NCBI RefSeq assembly: GCF_024273235.1
Contig: NZ_JANBVH010000010.1
Span: 1 to 64,000, forward strand
DNA: 64,000 nt
DNA from: Sphingomonas faeni
GTDB taxonomy: Bacteria > Pseudomonadota > Alphaproteobacteria > Sphingomonadales > Sphingomonadaceae
Direction: 5' to 3'
Each line of letters begins with the position of its first letter. Positions within the stretch are counted from its first letter, which is position 1. Of this stretch, positions 1 through 9,330 are shown piece by piece. The notes under the pieces were generated by a model, which searched no databases, had not been told where the DNA came from, and saw nothing but the letters and a program-made list of their open reading frames with translations. Made by a program: the position numbers and the translations under genes.

Positions 1-25
1 AGGGATAGTGCGCTGCGCGCGTCAT
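1..25 (-). CDS. Start of a gene running off the left edge (partial)
   Basis: An ATG on the minus strand overlaps the stop codon of the Rrf2 regulator in an ATGA arrangement, and the eight codons left in the window (MTRAAHYP) are open. The same stop/start overlap joins several other gene pairs in this window, so a translationally coupled downstream gene is likely. If the regulator is of the SUF type, the next gene would be expected to belong to the suf Fe-S assembly operon, but eight residues cannot show that. Confidence 0.35.
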
Positions 26-450
26 GCGGGCACCTGTGAAAGGGGGGCTTGCGAGAGGCTCGCGAGCGACACGCCGGCAAGCGCACCGCGGACCGCGCCG
101 TTGACGGCGTTCCAGTGCGGCTTCACGCGGCAACTCTGGTCGATGCAGCAATCCTGCGATGCGCCGTCGACGCACGCGGTCAGCGCGATCGGCCCCTCGA
201 CTGCCTCGATGATGTCCGCGAGCGAGATCATCGCGGGCGGCCGCGACAGGCGAAAGCCGCCACCGGTGCCACGCGTACTCTCGATCAGCCCCGCGGCGGA
301 CAGCCGGCTCACCAGCTTCTGCACGGTCGGCAACGGCACCCCGGTCTCCTCGGCGAGCAGCGTCGCGTTCAGCCGCGCGATCCCGCCGCAATGACGCGCC
401 GCCGCGCTCATCATCACGACTGCGTAGTCGGCTAGGCTGGAAAGACGCAT
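22..450 (-). CDS. Rrf2 family transcriptional regulator, probably SUF/Fe-S type
   Basis: The 142-residue protein has the Rrf2 layout: a winged helix-turn-helix in the first half (about residues 10-65, with the GTGGGFRLSR wing) and a cysteine cluster at C93, C101, C102 and C107. Rrf2 proteins such as IscR and the SUF regulator use such cysteines to hold an Fe-S cluster and repress or activate cluster assembly genes. Four cysteines, one of them in a CC pair, are compatible with that, but the exact ligands are not certain. The gene is read towards the left edge and overlaps the following start by ATGA. A perfect 7-bp inverted repeat lies just upstream of its start. Confidence 0.85.
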   Translation of the reverse strand: MRLSSLADYAVVMMSAAARHCGGIARLNATLLAEETGVPLPTVQKLVSRLSAAGLIESTRGTGGGFRLSRPPAMISLADIIEAVEGPIALTACVDGASQDCCIDQSCRVKPHWNAVNGAVRGALAGVSLASLSQAPLSQVPA

Positions 451-467
451 GGTGGCTTCGTAAGTCC

Positions 468-490
468 AATCGGACCGATATGATCCGATT
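468..490. promoter_or_regulatory. Candidate operator of the Rrf2 regulator
   Basis: The arms AATCGGA (468-474) and TCCGATT (484-490) form a perfect inverted repeat with a 9-bp spacer, 18 to 40 bases upstream of the regulator's start codon. The position suits autoregulation. The rest of 451-597 shows no gene. Confidence 0.45.
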
Positions 491-597
491 GATCAAATGG
501 GCTTTGTGCAGTGCATCGTCAACCCGCCGAGGGGTGCTAACGACTCGCAACTGGGCGGCGGTTTTCTGCCTCGTGCATGGAGCCGCAAGCTTGACTT

Positions 598-701
598 CCC
601 CCCTCCCTGGAAGGGAGGGGCCGGGGGTGGGTCGGCCGGTTGGCGATCGCAGCACGCACCCCACACCGACCCACCCCCAGCCCCTCCCTTCCAGGGAGGG
701 G
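598..701. repeat. Intergenic palindromic repeat, family A (copy 1)
   Basis: Two inverted halves face each other: each is a short palindrome (CCCTCCCTGGAAGGGAGGG) followed by a GGGGTGGGTCGG-type arm. Related copies lie at 10073-10179, 30611-30720, 40553-40661 and 60571-60677. The element ends four bases before the AAGGA ribosome binding site of pyrD. Confidence 0.9.
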
Positions 702-715
702 AGCAAGGATGAGCA

Positions 716-1741
716 ATGGCCTTCTACCACCCGATCCTGTTCCGCCTCGACGCAGAGCGCGCGCATAGCCTGACCATCGCTGCGCTCGCCGCATGGGGGA
801 AAGCCGGCACACCGCTCGCCCCCAACGTCCCGCGTCTCGCGACAAGCGTGGCCGGGATCGCCTTCCCCAACCCGGTCGGCCTGGCAGCAGGCGTCGACAA
901 GGACGGCCGCGCGATCGACGGCTTCTTCGGCCTCGGCCTCGGCAGCGTCGAGATCGGCACGCTCACGCCGCTCGCGCAGTCGGGCAACCCGAAGCCCCGC
1001 ATCTTCCGCCTCACCGAAGACCGCGCGGTCATCAACCGCCTGGGCTTCAACAATGGCGGCCTCGATGGCGCGCTTCCCCGTGCGCAGAGCGCAAAGCGGA
1101 ACGGCATCCTCGGCATCAACGTCGGCGCGAACAAGGACGCCACCGATCGCACTGCCGACTATGTCCACGGCGTCACCCGCGCCGCGCCGCACGCCGACTA
1201 CATCACGATCAACATCAGCTCCCCCAACACCCCCGGCCTGCGCGACCTCCAGCACGGCGCAGCACTCCGCGACCTGCTCGCCGCCTGCACCGCGGCCAAG
1301 GGCAGCACGCCGATCTTCCTCAAGGTCGCCCCCGATCTCGACCCCGCCGACATCGACGACATCGCCCGGGCCGCACTCGACAACCGCATCGACGCGCTGA
1401 TCGTCAACAACACGACGATCTCGCGCCCCGGCCTGCGCTCGGCCAACGCGAAGGAGACCGGCGGCCTGTCCGGCGCGCCTCTCGCCCCGCTAGCCCGCCA
1501 ACGCCTCGCGGATTTCCGCAAGGCCACCGGCGCAGCGCTCCCCCTGATCTCGGTCGGCGGGATCGACAGCGGCGCCGAAGCCTATGCCCGCCTCCGCGCC
1601 GGCGCGAGCCTCGTCCAGCTCTACACCGCTTTGGTGTACGAAGGCCCCGGCCTGCCAGCGCGCATCCTCCGCGAGTTGGGCACGCTACTGAAGCGCGAGG
1701 GGTTTGCGAAGGTCACTGACGCGGTGGGGGTCGACGCTTAA
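716..1741 (+). CDS. pyrD: Dihydroorotate dehydrogenase (quinone), class 2
   Basis: This flavoenzyme oxidises dihydroorotate to orotate in pyrimidine synthesis and passes electrons to ubiquinone at the inner membrane. The 341 residues match class 2 enzymes. The N-terminal helices (residues 1-40) that reach the membrane quinone are present, followed by the FMN-binding barrel with NPVGLAAGVDKDG near residue 52, the active-site stretch NISSPNTPGLRDLQ from residue 166 with the catalytic serine, NNTT near 230 and the phosphate-binding SVGGI near 275. The start is set by an AAGGA ribosome binding site at 705-709, directly after a palindromic repeat. It reads away from the Rrf2 regulator. Confidence 0.96.
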   Translation: MAFYHPILFRLDAERAHSLTIAALAAWGKAGTPLAPNVPRLATSVAGIAFPNPVGLAAGVDKDGRAIDGFFGLGLGSVEIGTLTPLAQSGNPKPRIFRLTEDRAVINRLGFNNGGLDGALPRAQSAKRNGILGINVGANKDATDRTADYVHGVTRAAPHADYITINISSPNTPGLRDLQHGAALRDLLAACTAAKGSTPIFLKVAPDLDPADIDDIARAALDNRIDALIVNNTTISRPGLRSANAKETGGLSGAPLAPLARQRLADFRKATGAALPLISVGGIDSGAEAYARLRAGASLVQLYTALVYEGPGLPARILRELGTLLKREGFAKVTDAVGVDA

Positions 1742-1742
1742 C

Positions 1743-1868
1743 GATCCTCCCCCGCCAGGGGGAGGTGGCAGGCGCTTGCCTGACGGAGGGGGCGGTTAGG
1801 GTTACCGCGGTTGCGAGTTCCTCCCCGTCCGACGCCTTCGGCGCCACCTCCCCCTGGCGGGGGAGGAT
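1743..1868. repeat. Intergenic palindromic repeat, family B (copy 1)
   Basis: Inverted halves GATCCTCCCCCGCCAGGGGG and its reverse complement flank a short spacer. Copies of the same family lie at 15554-15681 and 63859-63980. It fills most of the gap between pyrD and the gamma-glutamyltransferase gene. Confidence 0.9.
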
Positions 1869-1923
1869 CGCAACGGCGCGAGACGGCTTGCCTCGCCCCC
1901 CAACCGCGCTACGCTCCCCCGCG

Positions 1924-3657
1924 ATGAAGACCTCTCTCCTAGCGCTCGCCCTCCTCGTCCCCGCGACCGTCGAGGCGCGCCAATCCACCCCGGCCAAAAA
2001 CCAGGGCATGGTCAGCGCCGCCGACCCCCGCGCGGCGGCGGCCGGCGTCGAGATCCTCCGGGCCGGCGGCAGCGCCACCGACGCCGCGATCGCGACGATG
2101 CTCGCGCTCAACGTCGTCGAGCCGCAAAGCTCCGGCATCGGCGGCGGCAGCTTCTGGATGAGCCACGCGGCAAACGGCGCACTCAGCACGATCGACGCGC
2201 GCGAAGAGGCACCCGCCGCCGCCGATGCGCGCTGGTTCTACGCGCCCGACGGCACGCCGCTGAGCCACAGGGACGCCGTCCCCGGCGGCCGCAGCGTCGG
2301 CATCCCCGGCGCACTCCGCGGCATGGCGCTCGCCCACCGCGCCTCGGGCAAGCTTCCCTGGGCACGGCTGTTCGAGCCCGCCATCCGCATCGCCACCAAC
2401 GGCTTCCAGGCATCCCCCCGCCTCGTCAACGGCATGAAGGCGTATGGCGGCCACATCACGCCCGAGACCCGCAAGCTCTTCTCCGCGCCGGACGGCTCGC
2501 CGGTCGCAGTCGGCGCAACGATCAAGAACCCCGCCCAGGCCGCGCTCCTCCAGCGGATCGCGACCCAGGGCCCCGACAGCTTCTACGTCGGCCCCCAGGC
2601 GCAGAAGATCGTGACCGCGGTCAACACCGCCGCGCGCAACCCGTCGAAGATGACGACCGGCGACCTCGCCAGCTACGACGCCAAGAACCGCCCGCCGGTC
2701 TGCATCAAATACCGCATCTACCGCGTCTGCGGGATGGGCCCGCCCTCGTCCGGCGGCGTCACCGTGCTGATGATCCTGAAGCAGCTCGAACGCTTCGACA
2801 TGGCCGGGCTAGGCAAGGACAGCGCGCAGGCCTGGCACCTCTTCGCCGAGAGCTCACGCCTCGCCTATGCCGACCGCGACATGTACGTCGGCGATCCCGA
2901 TTTCGTCCGCGTGCCGGTCAAGGGCATGCTCGACCCCGCCTATATCGCCAGGCGATCCGCCCTGATCTCGCCCACCACCACGATGGCGAGCGTCACGCCC
3001 GGCACGCCCCCCGGCGCGCCCGCCCGCACCCGCGCGCCGGTCAGCGAAGTCCCCGGAACGACCGATCTCGCGGTGGCCGACGCCAGCGGCAACGTCGTCT
3101 CGGTGACCACCACCGTCGAAGGCTATTTCGGCTCCGGCCTGACCGTCGACGGCACCGTCCTCAACAACCAGCTGACGGATTTCGACATCGTCCCCGAGAA
3201 GGACGGCGCTCTGGTCGCCAACCGCGTCGAGGGCGGCAAGCGGCCGCGCAGTTCGATGGCGCCGACGATCGTCTATGGCCCCGACGGCAAGGTCCGCCTC
3301 GCAGTCGGCGCGGCAGGCGGCTCGACGATCATCGCGCAGGTGGCCAAGGCGATCATCGGCGTGGTCGACTGGAAACTGTCCGCGCAGGACTCGATCGCGC
3401 TCGGTCTGCTCTACGCTCCCGGCCACGTCGCTGCTGCGGAGAAGGGCACCGAACGCGAGGCGATGGTCCCCGCGTTGCAGGCGCTCGGCGAGACCGTGCA
3501 GGTTACAGCGCTCGGCCTGAAGGCAAACGCGATCGAGCGCATCGGCGGCAAATGGGTCGGCGCGGCAGACCCCCGCAGCGAAGGCGTCGCGATCGCCCAG
3601 GACGGCACCATGACCCAGATCGTACGCGTCGGCGCCCTACAGCGCGCACCGGAATAA
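1924..3657 (+). CDS. ggt: Gamma-glutamyltransferase (glutathione hydrolase)
   Basis: The enzyme cleaves the gamma-glutamyl bond of glutathione and related compounds in the periplasm. I chose the ATG at 1924 because it begins a clear signal peptide (MKTSLLALALLVPATVEARQ); an earlier in-frame ATG at 1765 would translate the palindromic repeat. The 577-residue precursor is of usual family length. GGTs cut themselves at a conserved threonine that becomes the nucleophile; here the matching site is the first threonine of EVPGTTDLAV, about T379. Other family features are the glycine-rich SSGIGGGSFW near the N-terminus and the RPRSSMAPTIV stretch of the small subunit. Confidence 0.93.
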   Translation: MKTSLLALALLVPATVEARQSTPAKNQGMVSAADPRAAAAGVEILRAGGSATDAAIATMLALNVVEPQSSGIGGGSFWMSHAANGALSTIDAREEAPAAADARWFYAPDGTPLSHRDAVPGGRSVGIPGALRGMALAHRASGKLPWARLFEPAIRIATNGFQASPRLVNGMKAYGGHITPETRKLFSAPDGSPVAVGATIKNPAQAALLQRIATQGPDSFYVGPQAQKIVTAVNTAARNPSKMTTGDLASYDAKNRPPVCIKYRIYRVCGMGPPSSGGVTVLMILKQLERFDMAGLGKDSAQAWHLFAESSRLAYADRDMYVGDPDFVRVPVKGMLDPAYIARRSALISPTTTMASVTPGTPPGAPARTRAPVSEVPGTTDLAVADASGNVVSVTTTVEGYFGSGLTVDGTVLNNQLTDFDIVPEKDGALVANRVEGGKRPRSSMAPTIVYGPDGKVRLAVGAAGGSTIIAQVAKAIIGVVDWKLSAQDSIALGLLYAPGHVAAAEKGTEREAMVPALQALGETVQVTALGLKANAIERIGGKWVGAADPRSEGVAIAQDGTMTQIVRVGALQRAPE

Positions 3658-3673
3658 GCCGCTCTCCGCTTCC

Positions 3674-3730
3674 TTGTTCTCCCGCGAAGGCGGGAGCCCA
3701 GTCTGGGTCCCCGCCTTCGCGGGGAAACAA
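3674..3730. repeat. Intergenic palindromic repeat, family C (copy 1)
   Basis: Halves TTCTCCCGCGAAGGCGGGAG and CCCCGCCTTCGCGGGGAAAC face each other around CCCAGTCTGGG. Family C also occurs at 13892-13946, 23430-23484 and 40442-40498, with a worn remnant at 45067-45094. Confidence 0.9.
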
Positions 3731-3824
3731 GCTTGGAGCGTGGCACGCCAAGGGGCTATACCAAAACAAAGATCGAGCACCCCCAACAGGGCAAACAAGC
3801 TCGCAGAGCAGTTCAGGAGAGACA

Positions 3825-5612
3825 ATGGCCCGCCAGCTCGAACGATTCCCGAACCTCGTCACGATGTTCTTCACGCGCGCCGCGGAGAGAGGCGATGCGC
3901 CGTTCCTGTGGACCAAGGCAAGCGGCACGTGGGTCGCGACCAGCTGGGCCGAGGCCGCGCGGCAAGTCGCAAGCCTCGCCACCGCGCTCACCGCGATCGG
4001 CCTGAAACGCGGCGACCGCGTCATGCTGGTCGCCGAGAACCGCCCGGAATGGTGCCTCAGCGACCTCGCGATCATGGCGGCGGGCTGCGTCACGGTGCCG
4101 ACCTACGTCACCAATACCGAGCGCGATCACCTGCACATCATCGAGAATGCGGGCGCCTGCGCGATCATCGTCTCGACCGCGAAACTGGCAAAGACACTGC
4201 TCCCCGCGGTCATCCGCTCGAACCAGGCGCAGATCGTCATCGGCCTGGAGGACATGAAGGTCCCTGCCTCCATCGACTTCCACAACTGGCACGCACTGAT
4301 CGCCGCGCACCAGACCGCCCCCGAAACCGCCGCCGCCCGCGCCGACTTCACCCGCGAAGACCTCGCCTGCATCATCTACACGAGCGGAACCGGCGGCGCG
4401 CCGCGCGGCGTGATGCAGCACCACGGCGCGATCCTCCACAATTGCGCGGGCTGCGCGAGCGTGATCTCGGAGGATTTCGGCTGGGACGACGAGGTCTTCC
4501 TGTCGTTCCTGCCCTTGAGCCACGCCTACGAACACACCGGTGGCCAGCATTTCCCGATCTCGCTCGGCGGCCAGATCTACTATGCGGAAGGCCTCGAAAA
4601 GCTCGCCGCCAACATCGAGGAAACCCGCCCGACGATCATGTTCGTCGTCCCCCGCCTGTTCGAAGTCCTCCGCACGCGCATCTCGAAGACGATCGAGAAA
4701 CAGGGCGGCGCCTCGGCCTACCTCCTGCGCCAGGCCCTCGACATCGGCGGCAAGCGCTACGCCGGTCGCCTCCGCCTGATCGACCGTCCGATGCAGGCTG
4801 CCGTCGCCACGCTCTTCAAACCCAAGATCTCGAAGAAGTTCGGTGGCCGGTTGAAGGCGATGATCTCGGGCGGCGCCCCGCTCAATCCGGAGGTCGGCCT
4901 GTTCTTCGAGTCGCTCGGCCTCACCTTCCTGCAAGGCTATGGCCAGACCGAAGCCGCCCCCGTCATCTCCTGCAACCGCCCCAAGGTCGGCGTGCGGATG
5001 GACTCGGTCGGCCCGGCGCTCAAGGATACCGAGGTCCGCATCGCCGAGGACGGCGAGATCCTGGTGCGCGGCGAACTGGTCATGCACGGCTATTGGCGCA
5101 ACGACGCCGAGACCGCGAAGGTGCTGAAGGACGGCTGGCTCCACACCGGCGACATCGGCGAGATCGACGACCGCGGCCGGATCCGCATCACCGACCGCAA
5201 GAAGGACCTGATCATCAACGACAAGGGCGAGAACGTCGCCCCGCAAAAGGTCGAGGGCATGCTGACGCTCCAGCCCGAGATCGCGCAGGCGATGATCGCC
5301 GGCGACAAGCGCCCGTACATGGTCGCGCTGGTGGTGCCCGATCCGGAGTGGACGCAGGAATGGTGCGCGGGCAACGGCGACGCCTGCAGCTTCGCCCGGC
5401 TGGCGGAGAACAGCGAGTTCCGCACCGCGATCGGGCAGGCGATCGAGCGGGTGAACAAGGACCTGACGGTGACCGAGCGCATCCGAAGGTTCGTGCTCGC
5501 GGATGGGCCATTCACCATCGAGAACGAACAGCTGACGCCGAGTTTGAAAATCCGGCGGCATGTGTTGAAGCAGGTCTACGGCGAAAGGCTGGACGGCTTG
5601 TATAAGCCTTAA
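3825..5612 (+). CDS. AMP-dependent acyl-CoA synthetase/ligase (long-chain type)
   Basis: The 595-residue protein belongs to the adenylate-forming ligases that activate a carboxylate, here probably a long-chain fatty acid, to its CoA ester. Visible motifs are the phosphate loop IIYTSGTGGAPRGVM (the usual lysine is arginine and one threonine is glycine), the GYGQTEAAP adenine motif, and LHTGDIGEIDDRGRIRITDRKKDLI with the hinge and the region before the C-terminal lysine. The start at 3825 follows an AGGAGA ribosome binding site; upstream frame extension would run through a repeat. Substrate chain length cannot be read from the sequence. It stands alone between repeats. Confidence 0.9.
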   Translation: MARQLERFPNLVTMFFTRAAERGDAPFLWTKASGTWVATSWAEAARQVASLATALTAIGLKRGDRVMLVAENRPEWCLSDLAIMAAGCVTVPTYVTNTERDHLHIIENAGACAIIVSTAKLAKTLLPAVIRSNQAQIVIGLEDMKVPASIDFHNWHALIAAHQTAPETAAARADFTREDLACIIYTSGTGGAPRGVMQHHGAILHNCAGCASVISEDFGWDDEVFLSFLPLSHAYEHTGGQHFPISLGGQIYYAEGLEKLAANIEETRPTIMFVVPRLFEVLRTRISKTIEKQGGASAYLLRQALDIGGKRYAGRLRLIDRPMQAAVATLFKPKISKKFGGRLKAMISGGAPLNPEVGLFFESLGLTFLQGYGQTEAAPVISCNRPKVGVRMDSVGPALKDTEVRIAEDGEILVRGELVMHGYWRNDAETAKVLKDGWLHTGDIGEIDDRGRIRITDRKKDLIINDKGENVAPQKVEGMLTLQPEIAQAMIAGDKRPYMVALVVPDPEWTQEWCAGNGDACSFARLAENSEFRTAIGQAIERVNKDLTVTERIRRFVLADGPFTIENEQLTPSLKIRRHVLKQVYGERLDGLYKP

Positions 5613-5613
5613 A

Positions 5614-6120
5614 AACCCCTCTCCCCTCCGGGGAGAGGGAGGGGCCCGCACGCGCTTGCGGGTGGGAGGGTGAGGGGCATGAGGCTCGGAACGCGTCCGC
5701 CAAAGCCCCTCACCCTCCCGTCGCCAAACGGCTCCTCCCTCCCTCTCCCCCACGGGGAGAGGGACTGGCTGGGCAAGTCCTCGGCTCAATTTTCAACAAC
5801 GGCACGACAAACCGAGCAACAAGACCCCTCTCCCTTCAGGGGAGAGGGAGGGGCCCGCACGGCGAAGCCGGGTGGGAGGGTGAGGGCACGCCCGCCAAAA
5901 CGCATGCCCTCACCCTCCCGTCGCCAAGCGGCTCCTCCCTCCCTCTCCCCAGCGGGGAGAGGGACTGGCTGGGCAACTCCTCGGCTCAATTTTCAACAAC
6001 GGCACGACAAACCGCGCAACAAGCCCCTCTCCCGTCAGGGGAGAGGGAGGGGCCCGCACGCCCTCACCCTCCCGTCGCCAAGCGGCTCCTCCTTCCCTCT
6101 CCCCTTCAGGGAGAGGGGGT
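5614..6120. repeat. Family D palindromic repeats in a tandem array (200-bp period)
   Basis: The 513-base gap has no gene. It holds repeats of the form CCCCTCTCCC...GGGGAGAGGGAGGGGCCCGCACG with inverted partners, and these are tandemly duplicated: the linker beginning GGGACTGGCTGGGCAA occurs at 5761 and again at 5961, exactly 200 bases apart, followed each time by the same stretch CTCAATTTTCAACAACGGCA. There are two full units and a third partial unit ending beside the M16 peptidase stop codon. A single family D element lies at 11448-11548. Confidence 0.92.
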
Positions 6121-6125
6121 AAACG

Positions 6126-9044
6126 TCACTTCTTCGCCGCAGCCGGCACTACGGCCATCGTCCAGTCCTTCTCCGGCCGCAGATACTTCGCCGCCGTCGC
6201 CTGCAACTCCACCGGCGTCGTCGCCACCAAATCGCTCGCAATCCGCTGCGTCGCCGCGATCCGCCGCGGGTCGAACGTCGCCCCGCCGAGTTGCTGCAAC
6301 CAGAACTGGTTCCCGGTCGAGGCGCGCAGGATATACTGCCCCATCGGCTTCTTGATCCGGTCCAGCTCGTCCGGCGCGATCGGCGTCGACACCAGTTCGG
6401 CCGCGATCTGCCGCGCGATCTGGAAGAAGAACGACACCTTGTCCGGCGCGACCTGCCCGATCGCCACCATCCGCCCGCCGGTGTTCATCCCCACCGGCCA
6501 CTGGCTCGACACGTTCGGGCTGTAGCTCGCGCCCGCCGCCTGCCGCAGCCGCTCGAACAACCGATCGCTGAACACCTGCGCCAGCACGTCGAGACGACGC
6601 GCCTCGACGATATTGTCGATCCCGCCGCCGGTCGGCCAGGCGATCACCGCCGCCGCCTGGTTCTCCGGCCCGGTATGCGCGCGCATCACCGGCGTCGCGT
6701 TGTGCGCGGGGAAACCAACCGGCGCGCCGACCTTCGACACCGCCGTCCGCGGCTTCATCGCCCCGAACGACTTCGCCACCGCGGCGATCGCATCCTCGGT
6801 CTTCACGTCGCCGAAGATCGAAACCTCGATCGGTCCGGTCTTCAGGATCGGCTCCCAGAACGCGCGGAAGTCCTTCGCGTTGAGCGCCTCGACGGTCGCC
6901 TTCGACGGCGTCCCCCAACGCGGATCGCCCGCGCGGAGCAAACCCTCGAGGTCGCGCGACAACACGCCGTCGGGCGACGAATCATACCCGGCAAACCCGG
7001 CCAGCGCAGCAACACGCGCACGCGCCACCGGCGCCGGATCCCAGGCCGGGAACGCGAGCTTGGCTGCCATCAGCCGCAACTGATCCGAATAATCCGCCGG
7101 CGAGGTGATCGCGCCCAGCGTGAACGCGTCGTCGTCAATCCCGAAGTCGAGACCGATCCGGCGGCCCGCGGTAAGCTGGTCGAGATCGCCCTGGTCGAGC
7201 TTGCCGATCCCCCCTGCGACCAGCGCGAGATCGCCTGCCCAGGCCGGCGTCGGCCGGTTCGACGGGATCGCGGTATAGCCGCCGCCGAACCGCACGCGCA
7301 CATACACGCGCCCGGTCTCACCGGCGTTCGGGAACAGCAGCACGCGCGTCCCGTTCGCGAAGTTCACCTGCTCCATGTCGAACGCGGCGATCTTTTCGCG
7401 GCTGGTCACGACGCCCGGCTTGCCGAGCGACGGCAGCTTCGAGAAATCGACCGCAGCCTGCGCACGCCGCTTGCCGGCAAGGCCTGAAACGTCCGCCTTC
7501 AAAGCGGTCGCCAGCTTGTTCGCAGCCCCCGCATCGGGCGTCTGCGTATTCACGAGCGCCCGGGTAGCGGTCCCCTCGAAGATCGCCTTGCTCGACGCGA
7601 GCAGCGTGGCGGGCGTGAACATGCCCTTCGCCTTGGCGTCCTGCAAAATCTTGTACGACGTCTCGGGCCCGGCCACGGTCTCGCGGATGTCGAGCGCGCC
7701 GACCATGTCGTCCGCCTGCTTCGACCCCGCCTCGACCTTCGCCGTCTCGACGCTGGTCCGCATGATCGTGTCGAAATCGGCATATTCGCGGTCGACCTCG
7801 GCCTGGCTCGGCGCGTTGGTCTGCGCATCGGCGATCACCGCGCGGACGTCCTTCAACGCCGCTTCCCAGTCGGTCCCGATCGGCACGATGTTGACGCTGG
7901 TCAGGTTCGCCGAGCGCGACACGTCGTCGATCGACACGCCCGCCTGCAGGAAGCTCCCGCCCGCCCGCGCCCGCGTCTCGAGCCGCCGACTGATCAACCG
8001 CGTCGCCAGCACGTCGACCAACCGCTTCTGGTTCATGATCGCGGTGTCATCCTTATACTCCCAGGGCCGCACCACGCCAAGCGTCACCACCGCCGGGATC
8101 GCCGGCTCGGCGATCGTCGCGGAGACCGGCGCCTTCGGATCGGGCTTGCCGAAATCGGGCGCGGGCACGACCGGGCCGATGCCCTTCCAGTCCGCGAAAT
8201 TCTTGACGATCAACCGCCCGAACAGCGCTGGGTCCATATCGCCCGAGATGATGACGACGGTGTTCTCCGGCCGATACCAGCGGTCGTGGAACGCCTTCAC
8301 GGTGGCGCCGGTCGCGGCCTCCAGCGTCTTGATGTTGCCGATCGGCGAGCGATCCGCGAGCGGCTGCCCGGCAAAGAATGTCGCGCGGATCGCATCGCCG
8401 AACCGCACCTGCGGGCCCGGCTGCTCGCGCTGTTCCGCCAGCACGATCGGGCGCTCGGCGGCGACCGACGCGTCGGTTATCGTCGGCTTCTCCATCATCC
8501 CGGCCATGATCTTCAGGCTCTCGTCGAGCCCGGCCTGCGTGGCCGAGGGCAGATCCAGCTTGAACGTGGTCGAGGTCGGCGTGGTCTGCGCGTTGGTGTC
8601 CGAGCCGAAGGTCGCGCCGAACCGCTGCCACACGCGCTTGGCCTCGCCGTCCGGCACGTATTCGGACCCGCGGAACGAGAGATGCTCGATGAAATGCGCA
8701 AAGCCGCGTTCGCTGTCGGTTTCGTTCAGCGAGCCCGCATCGATCCGCACGCGCACCGAGACCTGGCCCGGCGGCACGCCGTTCTTGCGCACCGCGAACC
8801 GCATGCCGTTAGGGAGCGTGCCGAACTTCCACTCGGGGTCCCGCGTAAGGTCGCTGCCCTTGTAGAGCCACGCGGTCGTATCGATTCCCGTCAGCTCGGG
8901 TAGCGTCGGTGCTTCCTTCGTCCCCGCGTTGGTGGGGGTGGAGGCGGCCTGCTGAGTCGCCATCTGGCCGCTCGCCGGGATCGCGAGGCCGAGCAGGACG
9001 GGGAGCAGGACGGGAGCGCGATACAAGCGCGAAAAGGATACCAT
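6126..9044 (-). CDS. Secreted M16 family zinc peptidase (two-domain, insulinase-like)
   Basis: The 972-residue protein starts with a signal peptide (hydrophobic APVLLPVLLGLAIPASG), so it acts in the periplasm or outside. The M16 inverted zinc motif HxxEH is present as H117-F-I-E-H121, with the expected downstream acidic region. A second M16 half without an obvious HxxEH follows from about residue 550, as in other large M16 proteins where the second half shapes the chamber. The start at 9044 was chosen for the signal peptide; a longer frame to 9428 has no such signal. It reads convergently towards the acyl-CoA ligase and divergently from the hydroxylase gene. Substrate unknown. Confidence 0.9.
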   Translation of the reverse strand: MVSFSRLYRAPVLLPVLLGLAIPASGQMATQQAASTPTNAGTKEAPTLPELTGIDTTAWLYKGSDLTRDPEWKFGTLPNGMRFAVRKNGVPPGQVSVRVRIDAGSLNETDSERGFAHFIEHLSFRGSEYVPDGEAKRVWQRFGATFGSDTNAQTTPTSTTFKLDLPSATQAGLDESLKIMAGMMEKPTITDASVAAERPIVLAEQREQPGPQVRFGDAIRATFFAGQPLADRSPIGNIKTLEAATGATVKAFHDRWYRPENTVVIISGDMDPALFGRLIVKNFADWKGIGPVVPAPDFGKPDPKAPVSATIAEPAIPAVVTLGVVRPWEYKDDTAIMNQKRLVDVLATRLISRRLETRARAGGSFLQAGVSIDDVSRSANLTSVNIVPIGTDWEAALKDVRAVIADAQTNAPSQAEVDREYADFDTIMRTSVETAKVEAGSKQADDMVGALDIRETVAGPETSYKILQDAKAKGMFTPATLLASSKAIFEGTATRALVNTQTPDAGAANKLATALKADVSGLAGKRRAQAAVDFSKLPSLGKPGVVTSREKIAAFDMEQVNFANGTRVLLFPNAGETGRVYVRVRFGGGYTAIPSNRPTPAWAGDLALVAGGIGKLDQGDLDQLTAGRRIGLDFGIDDDAFTLGAITSPADYSDQLRLMAAKLAFPAWDPAPVARARVAALAGFAGYDSSPDGVLSRDLEGLLRAGDPRWGTPSKATVEALNAKDFRAFWEPILKTGPIEVSIFGDVKTEDAIAAVAKSFGAMKPRTAVSKVGAPVGFPAHNATPVMRAHTGPENQAAAVIAWPTGGGIDNIVEARRLDVLAQVFSDRLFERLRQAAGASYSPNVSSQWPVGMNTGGRMVAIGQVAPDKVSFFFQIARQIAAELVSTPIAPDELDRIKKPMGQYILRASTGNQFWLQQLGGATFDPRRIAATQRIASDLVATTPVELQATAAKYLRPEKDWTMAVVPAAAKK

Positions 9045-9330
9045 GACGCATCTGTAGCGTCCCCGCGCGCGCATCGCCAGCGCCGCACAATCGAGGGTGG
9101 TCGCGCCTGCCATCATTTCGTCCAACACCAGCGGTATATCGTGTCCGAACAAGGGGATCGGCGCGATCGACGCGCCAGGATGCAGGATAGAAATGACGGT
9201 CGAAGCCGAACTGGGCCACGAACTGAGGCAGTCTTCATTGTGGCGGGAATCGGGCGGGCCGGCAGTACGCCGCAGCGCCCGCGTGCCCGATCTGAACGTG
9301 ATCTCCGGCGCCCCGAAACCCGGCGCCCCC

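Noticed and set aside
1765..1923. N-terminal extension of the gamma-glutamyltransferase
   Set aside because: It translates a family B repeat and would bury the signal peptide.
3813..5789. 658-codon minus-strand frame opposite the acyl-CoA ligase
   Set aside because: It has no motif and ends in palindromic repeat sequence.
5614..6120. Possible CRISPR array
   Set aside because: Units are about 200 bases with internal palindromes and identical linkers, not short repeats with unique spacers, and no cas genes are near.
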